Origin: Nonomuraea antri
GTDB taxonomy: Bacteria > Actinomycetota > Actinomycetes > Streptosporangiales > Streptosporangiaceae
Direction of reading: 5' to 3'
DNA: 64,000 nt
Assembly: GCF_013283785.1 (NCBI RefSeq)
Contig: NZ_JABCPZ010000030.1
Span: 1-64,000 of the forward strand
The stretch's first letter is position 1, and every line of letters starts with the position of its first letter. Under the pieces are notes generated by a model. The model saw only the letters and a list, made by a program, of their open reading frames with translations, had not been told where the DNA came from and did not search any database. The translations under genes were made by a program, and so were the position numbers. Positions 42,791 through 50,477 of the stretch are shown piece by piece.

Positions 42791-45222
42791 CCGCGATGCG
42801 GACGCTGCCGATCCGGATGTCACCGTTTCCCGGAGAGCCTCTGGACTCCTGGTTGGAGGCATACGCGCACCGGACGCAGATTCGCTACGGCGATGTGCTC
42901 ACCAGCCTCGGCCTCTTGACGAAGGCCAAGAGCCAGGACCTGCGCCACCCCCGCCCCACCGACTGGACCATTGCCTTGAGCGAGCGCGAAGCCGACAACA
43001 TCGCCTTCGTCACTGGCCTGGACAAACAGCGAGTTCATGCCATGACCCTGGCGCACTTCCACGGACGAGCGCTGTTGATCGATCATGAGAAGCGACAGGT
43101 CAACCGGCATCGACTCTGGGGCCGAGGCGCCGGATCGCGATACTGCCCCGACTGCCTCGCAGACACCACCGGACGATGGAAACTGGAATGGCGCCTGGGT
43201 TGGTCGTTCGCCTGCACCCGCCACTCCCTCCTCCTCGCGGACACCTGCCAAGGATGCCGACGCCTTACACGAGCACGCCCCTTCTCCCGACACAGCCTGC
43301 CGATCCCAGGACGCTGCGGCGCACGACCGGCACGAGGCGCTGACCTCGCCGCTCCACGCGGATGCGATCAGGACCTCACCCAAGCTGAGGTCCTCCGCCT
43401 GCCCGCCAGCCATCCCGTGATGGAGGCCCAGCACCTGATCATGAACATGATCGAGACGGGCCGCGCGGACTTCGGCCAGTATGCTCGCCACCCCCAGCCT
43501 TCGACCGTGGTGCTCTCTGAACTACGCGCAGTCGCCAGCCGGATGCTCACACACCTGGACCCTGACGACCTGGCGGCAAGGGTTCCCGCCGAGACGCTCA
43601 GCGCCTACCTGACTCTCCAACCCAGCGACGATCCAGGGCGACGGGCCACCACGACGGGCCGTCCAGGCTCCATGGCACCGCCGACCGCTGCGATGACCGC
43701 AGTCGGAATCATCACCGCACTGCAGGTGCTCGGCGAAGAACGACTGGACACAGCGGCCCAGGCTCTGCGCACGGTGATCGGCAAGGCCCGCGACGGATCC
43801 GAGAAGACCACGGCTACCACCATCCGGAGTTGGGGCCGTGGCACCGGCCCCGTCCTACAGACCGTTCAACTGGCCGCGCTCGGACCTCTTCTCCGCCCGA
43901 GCGATCAGCTGCGATATCAAACCGTCGCGCTTCCCTCGCCTCCGTCCGCCACCGCCCGGCAGATCCGCCGCCGCTCGCACAAGCTCCCTGCCACGCTATG
44001 GCCGTCATGGGTCGTGCGGCTGAGCCCCCCGAGGGGCGCCTACCAGCGGATCCTGGCCCCCGTTCTGGCCTCGTCAGTGCTCATGGTCGGCGCCAAGCTC
44101 GAGCTCGATGAGGCCGCGTCGATCCTCGGATATGCCAGCGACGGAGGATCTCTCTCGCGTGTCCTGCAGATGCTGCGTGACCGGCAGTGCTGGGAACCCA
44201 TCGCCACGGCCCTGGTCCGTCTCGCGCACTACTTGGACGAGAACGACATTCCCATCGATTACCACCGACGCCGCGCCCTGGACTACTCGAACCTGCTGCC
44301 CACCGAACAATGGGTGGAAGTATGCCGTCGAAGCCGCCAATCTCCGGGAACTGGGCTACGTGCTCGCATCGCGCGATGCGTGCTGTTCAGCTGGATCAGC
44401 GGCATGCCCCTCGACCGAGCGCCAGATTTCCCCACTACTGGCGTGAGTACCTTCCGCGCGGAAGCCGCACGCTTCACGGAGGTGTGGTCGCTCCAGTTCG
44501 CGAACGAGCTGAGGCATGTCGCACGCGACTTCGTCGACGGACGTGGACTGCAGAGCGAACCGGTGACCTGGTGCCCCCCATCTGAAATGCTCGAGGGCCT
44601 CGACCTGCACGGCACCGACCCGTCGACCATCGACATCGATCACCTGCATGAGATAACTCGCGGACACCGCTACCCAGCCGGATCAGCAGCCCAGGAGCTC
44701 GGCGTCAGCATCGAGACCGTCCGTCTCCTCCTCGAAGAGCACCCAATTCCGTCTTCTCCGCTCAGCATTGCCCAAGCCCGCGCCCTCGGACAGGTGAGCC
44801 ACGCCGCTCGCCAAGTGCTCACCGAAGAGGAACTTCGCCGCCGCTACCTCGACGAGCACCAGTCAGCGCGCGCCATCGCGCTCGACGTCGGAGTATCGAA
44901 ATCCACCGTTACCAGGCTCGCAGCGGAGTACGGCATCGAACTGCGGAAAGTCGGACGTTACTTCAAGCAGCACAACGTTATCGACCGAGACTGGCTCTAC
45001 GAGCAATACGTCACCCGCCGCCGGACCCTGGCAGACATCGCACGCGAGAAGGGCACCAGCACCACCTACATCATCCACCGAGCCCACGACCTGGGCGTCC
45101 CGCTCCGCCCAAGCGGCGGCGCCAGCACCCGCAAAGCAATGGACGCTAAGACCGACTCCACCGGAGCTGCCTCGCCGACGGACGCCGAGGAAATGACACC
45201 AAGCGTGGAACGATCAAGGTGA
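42787..45222 (+). CDS. tniQ: TniQ/TnsD-like protein, copy 2
   Basis: Identical in translation to copy 1: TniQ N terminus, six zinc ligands and three C-terminal HTH-like repeats. It ends 71 bp before the right terminal repeat, leaving no room for cargo. Confidence 0.88.
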   Translation: MTAMRTLPIRMSPFPGEPLDSWLEAYAHRTQIRYGDVLTSLGLLTKAKSQDLRHPRPTDWTIALSEREADNIAFVTGLDKQRVHAMTLAHFHGRALLIDHEKRQVNRHRLWGRGAGSRYCPDCLADTTGRWKLEWRLGWSFACTRHSLLLADTCQGCRRLTRARPFSRHSLPIPGRCGARPARGADLAAPRGCDQDLTQAEVLRLPASHPVMEAQHLIMNMIETGRADFGQYARHPQPSTVVLSELRAVASRMLTHLDPDDLAARVPAETLSAYLTLQPSDDPGRRATTTGRPGSMAPPTAAMTAVGIITALQVLGEERLDTAAQALRTVIGKARDGSEKTTATTIRSWGRGTGPVLQTVQLAALGPLLRPSDQLRYQTVALPSPPSATARQIRRRSHKLPATLWPSWVVRLSPPRGAYQRILAPVLASSVLMVGAKLELDEAASILGYASDGGSLSRVLQMLRDRQCWEPIATALVRLAHYLDENDIPIDYHRRRALDYSNLLPTEQWVEVCRRSRQSPGTGLRARIARCVLFSWISGMPLDRAPDFPTTGVSTFRAEAARFTEVWSLQFANELRHVARDFVDGRGLQSEPVTWCPPSEMLEGLDLHGTDPSTIDIDHLHEITRGHRYPAGSAAQELGVSIETVRLLLEEHPIPSSPLSIAQARALGQVSHAARQVLTEEELRRRYLDEHQSARAIALDVGVSKSTVTRLAAEYGIELRKVGRYFKQHNVIDRDWLYEQYVTRRRTLADIAREKGTSTTYIIHRAHDLGVPLRPSGGASTRKAMDAKTDSTGAASPTDAEEMTPSVERSR

Positions 45223-45299
45223 CACGGAGCATGGATTCAGCAGAACGCGCAGCTCACGGAGTCGACGTGTGACAGCCGAACGCGGATCCTACATCGGCG

Positions 45300-45848
45300 T
45301 CAGGCCGCGGCTTCGTCCTTGGAGTCGGGGGTGGGGGCCAGGCGCATGCGGCCGGGCCGGGCCTGCTCCTTGGGGAAGACCCACTTCTTGAACGCCCAGA
45401 AGCGGAAGACCATGGCGACCAGGGTGCCGATGACCTGGGCGCTCACGAAGTCGGCGATCTCCTGGGTGACCAGGCTCACGTCCGGGGTCTCCAGGCGGAA
45501 CACGTATCTGGAGATCCACAGCGGTGCCGAGCTGAGCACCAGGCCGATGCCGCTGACCAGGAAGAACAGCGCCGCCTCGTGCCGGCGTTCGCGGCCGCCC
45601 CTGGTGCGGAACGACCATTCGCGGTTCAGCACGTACGACACGATGGTCGCCACGAGTACCGCGATGATCTTCGCGGTGACCGGTTTCGGTTCCAGGACGG
45701 TGAGCTTCAGCGCGTAGAACGTCGCGTTGTCGACCAGGAACGCCGTTCCGCCCACTACCCCGAACTTCAGCAGTTCGTGGTGCTTCTGCACGAGTGCGTG
45801 CAGCGGTGCCGGCAATCTCGCGAGTACTGCGTTCGCTATTCGGAGCAC
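45300..45848 (-). CDS. GtrA-family membrane protein
   Basis: About 182 residues with four helices; the LLKFGVVGGTAFLVDNATFY start is the GtrA signature. Family members help flip polyprenyl-linked sugars for glycan decoration. I chose GTG 45848; an open frame reaches 46040, but its extra residues are Ser/Arg-rich and unlike the family. The stop is 6 bp from the right end of transposon copy 2, so its natural downstream region, probably including a terminator, has been displaced or lost. Confidence 0.85.
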   Translation of the reverse strand: MLRIANAVLARLPAPLHALVQKHHELLKFGVVGGTAFLVDNATFYALKLTVLEPKPVTAKIIAVLVATIVSYVLNREWSFRTRGGRERRHEAALFFLVSGIGLVLSSAPLWISRYVFRLETPDVSLVTQEIADFVSAQVIGTLVAMVFRFWAFKKWVFPKEQARPGRMRLAPTPDSKDEAAA

Positions 45849-45936
45849 CCCCGATCTTCTCACCGGTCGTTCACACTGGTAACAAGATTCACGGACATGG
45901 CTGGAACCGTATCCGACGCCGGGGGAGGGGTCGCGC

Positions 45937-46389
45937 GTGGCCGAGACGTCGCCACGGCCGGAGGACGACGGTGAGCAGGTGCTCAGGCTCGACCGGTGGA
46001 AGGGCGAGTGGGCGCGGGACGACCCGCACGCCGCCTTCAAGGCCGAGGTACAGCTCTACGGCCTGCTCGATCCGCTGGTCACGTTGCGGGGGATGTCCGC
46101 GGACCTGGACGTCCCGGTCGGCGCGATCGCCAGATACGTGCTGGCCAAGTGGGCCACCGGCGGCAGCGGCGGGCTGCTGGAGCTCGGTCCCGAGATGGTG
46201 CCCAAGTTGTGGGAGCCCATCGCGGCCGCCGAGGAGGCCGACAGCGACGAGCAGCGGCTGGCCGCCTACCATCGGCTGCGGCAGATGATCTCCTGGCTGA
46301 AGGTGCCGCTGGACGACCCCGAGGTCTACCCGGCCCAGGGGCAGTCCGCGGCCTACCCGCCCCAGGCGCAGGAGGAGGAGGCGGGGTAG
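45937..46389 (+). CDS. Small conserved actinobacterial protein (DUF6027-like)
   Basis: 150 residues, soluble, with VLRLDRWKGEWARDDPHAAF and LDVPVGAIARYVLAKWATGG. I recall this pattern from proteins named DUF6027 in actinomycetes, but not a function. The C terminus is Glu/Gln/Pro-rich. GTG start, divergent from gtrA. Confidence 0.65.
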   Translation: MAETSPRPEDDGEQVLRLDRWKGEWARDDPHAAFKAEVQLYGLLDPLVTLRGMSADLDVPVGAIARYVLAKWATGGSGGLLELGPEMVPKLWEPIAAAEEADSDEQRLAAYHRLRQMISWLKVPLDDPEVYPAQGQSAAYPPQAQEEEAG

Positions 46390-46460
46390 TGCCCGCACTA
46401 CCTTGAGGTCTCGTTCTCGCGCCCGTGTGCCGGGGGAGCGTGGCCGATTCACTGGTCGGT

Positions 46461-47183
46461 ATGACTCAGCAGGTGTTTCCCCAGCGCGTCGGCCAGTGGA
46501 TCGAGGGGCTCTGCGCGGTGCTCGGGCCGCCGCTCCTGCTCGCGGGCGTGCTCGTCCGGGCCGGAACGGACGACTTCTTCCCCGGGCAACTGGCCGCCTA
46601 CGCCGCCGATCCCGGCCGGATGGTGGTGTCGTACAGCCTCTTCGCGGCCGGTGTCGTGCTGCTGTGGCCGGCCGTGGTCGCGCTGGGCAGGCGGGTGGCC
46701 GTCACTCATCCCGGCTGGGCCCGGTGGGGGGTGACGCTGGTGGTGCTCGGGCTGTTCGGACGGGTGTTCCACGCCGGGGTGAGCCATCTGGCCTTCCACC
46801 TGGTGGACGTGCTCGGCCTGGAGGCGGCGCAGCGGGCGGTGAGCCGGACGTACGGGGCCTTCCACCTGTTCAAGGCGGTCAATCCGGCCATCATGGGCGG
46901 CTGGGTGGTGCTCGCTGTCGGGGCCTTCCGCGCCAGGGCGTTCGGGGGCGGGGCGGCCGGGGTGGCGCGGTGCGTGGCGCTGGGGCTGGCCGCCGCGTTG
47001 CCGCTGGGGGTGCTGAAGGGCAGTGGCGATCCGGTGTCGCTGGTCGTGTTGGCCGGGCTGGTGGTGGCGCTGGTGCCGATGGGCGCCGCCGTGCTGCGGA
47101 CGGCGCCCAGGCCCCGGTGGTGGGCGGCCGCGCTCACCCTGGCGCTGATCCCGGCCGCCTTCGCACTGGGCGTCCTCGGCTGA
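46461..47183 (+). CDS. Polytopic membrane protein of unknown function
   Basis: About 240 residues with six or seven hydrophobic helices and His-containing loops (FHAGVSHLAFHLVD, GAFHLFKAVNP). I do not recognise the family. ATG 46461 is preferred; an upstream start at 46425 is possible. After the stop the 15-mer GGCGTCCTCGGCTGA occurs twice in a row, so the terminal codons look locally duplicated. Confidence 0.6.
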   Translation: MTQQVFPQRVGQWIEGLCAVLGPPLLLAGVLVRAGTDDFFPGQLAAYAADPGRMVVSYSLFAAGVVLLWPAVVALGRRVAVTHPGWARWGVTLVVLGLFGRVFHAGVSHLAFHLVDVLGLEAAQRAVSRTYGAFHLFKAVNPAIMGGWVVLAVGAFRARAFGGGAAGVARCVALGLAAALPLGVLKGSGDPVSLVVLAGLVVALVPMGAAVLRTAPRPRWWAAALTLALIPAAFALGVLG

Positions 47184-47266
47184 ACGGCGTCCTCGGCTGA
47201 GCGGTGCCGTCGGGGGAGCGGCGTCCCCGGAGGACCTGGCGGCCGACGCACGAGGGCGAGCGCGGG

Positions 47267-49693
47267 TCAGAGGCGGGACGATCGGGCCGACAGGGCGGGG
47301 ATCACCGTGGCGAGCACCGCGAGCGCCGTACACCCCGCCACCAACGCCCCCAAAGTCGCCCACGGCAGGCTCACCGCCACCGGCCCCGCCACCTGCGCGA
47401 GCGCCACCCACAGCCCGCCCAGGCTCAGCCCGGTCGCCCCCGCGGCCAGCACCACCCCGACCGCGACCACCAGCACCGCCTCGCCCATCACGTACCTGAG
47501 CACCTGGCCGCGCGTGGCGCCGAGCAGGCGCAGCGAGCCGCGTTCTGCCGCGCGGTCGCCCGCGGCCATCAGCAGGGTGTTGACCATCGCGATCACCGTG
47601 TAGGCCAGCATGATGTACAGCACCACCATCAGCCCGAGCCGGCTGGCCGAGTTGCGGCGCTGCTCGGCGTCGCCGCGCCATTCGGCCTTGCTGACGGCTC
47701 GCGCGTTGTGGCCTTCCGTGGCCCGCGCGAGTGCCGCTTCCGCCGTGGATGCGGAGGTGCCGGGCTTGAGCGTGACGTACGCGGCGGCCGGCCGCGCGGA
47801 GAAGGCGTGCGCGGCGGTCACGTACGCGTCGGCCGGCGCCGAGGCCGCCATCACGGCCGCCACCTTGAACGTCGCCTCGCTGCCGTCCGCGCGCCACATC
47901 CTGGCCGTCTGGCCGGCCGTCAGCTCCCAGGTCTCGGAGACGACGATGGTGTCGTCACGCAGGTCGTCCAGGGAGCCGGACAGCACCGGGATGTCCAGGT
48001 CGGCGCGCAGCGCGGCGGGCTCCACCGCCTCGGCCGGTCGCTGGATGAGCGCGGTGTCGCCTTCGAGCGTGTAGACGCTGGTCGGGGTGGTGGTGGTGAC
48101 GGTCACGCCGGGGATGCGGCCGAGGCGGCCGACCAACTCGCGGTCGAGACCCGCGGCCCCGGACGGGAGCACCAGGTAGTCGGCACGCACCGGGCCGGTC
48201 TGCACCGCGGACTTGGCCGCGTCCGTCATCGCCGCGCCGCCGAGCAGCGAGGCCGCCAGCGCCACCGTCACGAGCACCGGGGCGGCGGTGGCCGCGGTCT
48301 GCCTGGCCGAGGCGATGGCCCCGGCGGCGACCACGGTCCCGCCCGCGCCGCGCAGCCGGGCGACGGGCAGCGTCAGCAGCCGCGTGACCGGCCGCACGAC
48401 CACCGGCGCCAGCAGCCCGGCCGCCGCGATGAGCAGCATCACCAGCGGCATGAACGACTTGTTGTTCATCGCCGACGACGGGTCGCCCACCGCGGTCACG
48501 GCCATGCTGACCAGCGCGGTCCCCAGCACGCCCAGGCCCATCACCCACCGTCCCGCGGTCATGGCCCGCGGCTCGACCGCGGCCTCACGCATGGCCTCGG
48601 ACGGACGCACCCGCCCGGCCCGCCTGGCGGCCACGGCCACGCCGAGCAGCGCGACCAGCACCCCGGAGCAGAACGCCACCCAGGACGGCACGTTCGACGT
48701 GCTCGGCACCAGCCATGCGGGCGCCATCCTGAGGCCGGCCAGCCAGTCCAGGATCGGCCGCGTGCCCAGCGGCCCGGCCAACGCCCCGGCCGCCGAGGCG
48801 GTGACGGCGACCAGCGCGGCCTCGGCGTACACCATGCGCCTGACCTGGCGTACGGTCGCGCCGACGGTACGCAGCAGGGCGAACTCGCGGCGGCGCTGCC
48901 CGACCGCGAACGCGAACGTGGACGAGACCACGAAGACGGCGACGAAGGCGGCGAACCCGGCGGCGATGCCGACGATGGTGTTCGCGTTGTTCCTCGCCTC
49001 TTCGTCGGCGGCCCTGTTCGGGTCGATCAGGGCCCGGTCCTGCCCGGTCAGAACCCGGGCGGCGGCACCAACAGCGGCACCGACGGCGGCACGGACCTCC
49101 GGGGCCGGGCTCCACAACGCGAGCGCGTCCACCCGGGGGGACAGGCGGGCGGCGTGGGCGTCGGTGAAGAACACGGCCGGCTGCGGCCCCGGCGTCGTGA
49201 CGCCGACCACGTCATACTCCTTCGACCCGGACGCCGTGACGACCAGCACCCGGTCACCGGCCGCGGCGCCCGCCGAGACCGCGATCTCGCCTGCGGAGGC
49301 GGGCGCCCGCCCGGAGACCAGCGAGTACGGCGCGGTACGCGCGGCCGACCAGGGCCGGCCCACCGCGTCGGGCCCACCGGCGAGCTGGGCGGGGAAGACC
49401 CGGTCGACCACGGCGTCGGGGAAGCGGGCGACCAGCTCGGCGGGCAGGCCGCGCGGCTCGGCCAGCGGCCGGCTCTCCGCGCCGCGCCAGGTGTTCACGG
49501 TCAGCCGTTCGTCCGCGGCGACCACGACGGGGGCCGCGGCGTAGCGTTGCGGACCCCGGTCGGGCGCGGTGACGGTGGTGGCCAGCACCTGGCCGAGCGC
49601 GGCGATCAGGGCGGCGCCGAGCGCGAGCGCGACGAACGTGCCGGCGAAGGACAGCAGGCGGGTGCGCAGCGTGGACCAGGCGATGCTCAGCAC
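47267..49693 (-). CDS. ABC exporter permease, FtsX/MacB type
   Basis: 808 residues. Two FtsX-like permease units separated by extracytoplasmic domains, eight to ten helices in all; opening [20 protein letters not shown] is typical. It works with the ATPase encoded just upstream (7-base overlap). MacB/LolCDE-like exporters of this form move peptides, lipids or drugs, or transmit signals. The direction (export) is family inference. Confidence 0.88.
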   Translation of the reverse strand: MLSIAWSTLRTRLLSFAGTFVALALGAALIAALGQVLATTVTAPDRGPQRYAAAPVVVAADERLTVNTWRGAESRPLAEPRGLPAELVARFPDAVVDRVFPAQLAGGPDAVGRPWSAARTAPYSLVSGRAPASAGEIAVSAGAAAGDRVLVVTASGSKEYDVVGVTTPGPQPAVFFTDAHAARLSPRVDALALWSPAPEVRAAVGAAVGAAARVLTGQDRALIDPNRAADEEARNNANTIVGIAAGFAAFVAVFVVSSTFAFAVGQRRREFALLRTVGATVRQVRRMVYAEAALVAVTASAAGALAGPLGTRPILDWLAGLRMAPAWLVPSTSNVPSWVAFCSGVLVALLGVAVAARRAGRVRPSEAMREAAVEPRAMTAGRWVMGLGVLGTALVSMAVTAVGDPSSAMNNKSFMPLVMLLIAAAGLLAPVVVRPVTRLLTLPVARLRGAGGTVVAAGAIASARQTAATAAPVLVTVALAASLLGGAAMTDAAKSAVQTGPVRADYLVLPSGAAGLDRELVGRLGRIPGVTVTTTTPTSVYTLEGDTALIQRPAEAVEPAALRADLDIPVLSGSLDDLRDDTIVVSETWELTAGQTARMWRADGSEATFKVAAVMAASAPADAYVTAAHAFSARPAAAYVTLKPGTSASTAEAALARATEGHNARAVSKAEWRGDAEQRRNSASRLGLMVVLYIMLAYTVIAMVNTLLMAAGDRAAERGSLRLLGATRGQVLRYVMGEAVLVVAVGVVLAAGATGLSLGGLWVALAQVAGPVAVSLPWATLGALVAGCTALAVLATVIPALSARSSRL

Positions 49694-50460
49694 GACGCCT
49701 CCAGCTGCAGCATCCGGGTGGCGACCAGCTCAGCCGTGGGGTCCTGCAGCTCGCCGTAGACGCGTCCGTCGGTCAGGAAGACCACCCGGTCGGCGTAGGA
49801 GGCGGCCACCGGGTCGTGCGTGACCATGACGATGGTCTGCGCGTGCTTGTCGACCAGCGTGCGCAGCAGGCGCAGCACGTCGCGGCTGGTGTTGGCGTCG
49901 AGCGCGCCGGTCGGCTCGTCGGCGAACAGCACGGCCGGTCTGCTCACCAGGGCCCGCGCGATGGCGACCCGCTGCTGCTGGCCGCCGGACATCTCGCCGG
50001 GCCGGTGGTTCATCCGTTCGGCCAGGCCGACCGCCGCCAGGCTCTGGCGGACCAGCTCGGGGTCGGGACGGCGGCCGGCCAGGCGCATCGGCAGCCCCAC
50101 GTTCTGCGCGGCGGTGAGCGAGGGCAGCAGGTTGAACGCCTGGAACACGAAGCCGATCCTGTCGCGCCGCAGCAGGGTGAGCTTCTTGTCGCTCAGCGTG
50201 GCCAGGTCGCGTCCGTCCACGACCACCCGGCCGGACGTGGGCCGGTCGAGCCCGGCCGCGCACTGCAGCAGCGTGGACTTGCCCGATCCCGAGGGTCCCA
50301 TCACGGCGGTGAAGGTGCCGGGCGCGAAGCCGATCGTCACGTCGTCGAGCGCGGTGACCCCGTGGGCGTACTGCTTGGTCACGGAGTTCAGCTCGACTGC
50401 TTCCAGGAGATTCACGGGACAGAACGCTACGAACTCCGTGATCTCCGCGATATCGGACAT
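49687..50460 (-). CDS. ABC transporter ATP-binding protein, MacB/LolD type
   Basis: 257 residues. Walker [11 protein letters not shown] loop [16 protein letters not shown], signature [15 protein letters not shown], Walker [18 protein letters not shown] and switch His in VTHDPV. GTG 50415 ([16 protein letters not shown]) would give a more usual N terminus. It is divergent from the LuxR regulator, with only 17 bp between the starts. Confidence 0.9.
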   Translation of the reverse strand: MSDIAEITEFVAFCPVNLLEAVELNSVTKQYAHGVTALDDVTIGFAPGTFTAVMGPSGSGKSTLLQCAAGLDRPTSGRVVVDGRDLATLSDKKLTLLRRDRIGFVFQAFNLLPSLTAAQNVGLPMRLAGRRPDPELVRQSLAAVGLAERMNHRPGEMSGGQQQRVAIARALVSRPAVLFADEPTGALDANTSRDVLRLLRTLVDKHAQTIVMVTHDPVAASYADRVVFLTDGRVYGELQDPTAELVATRMLQLEASC

Positions 50461-50477
50461 CTGACTAGGATTCGGGG

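Larger units (their letters stand above)
38643..45293 (+). mobile_element. Tn7-like transposon, copy 2 (gtrA-proximal)
   Basis: The same 6,651-bp element in the same orientation, 6,656 bp downstream of copy 1, with the same two ends. It has all four genes intact. The only differences I found are at 39605, 39607, 39650 and 39719, all in tnsB. The right end is followed by TCGGC rather than TCTTT, and the gtrA stop codon lies 6 bp away. So its right flank has changed since insertion, or the flank was produced by a deletion or recombination. Confidence 0.93.

Noticed and set aside
31987-45293. The tandem repeat could be an assembly duplication.
   Set aside because: The copies differ at four clustered sites and the outer flanks differ, which an exact assembly error would not produce. 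I keep some doubt and name long-read proof as the test.
31987-45293. A CRISPR-associated (CAST) transposon.
   Set aside because: No cas genes and no repeat array are present; tniQ is of the long TnsD-like kind.
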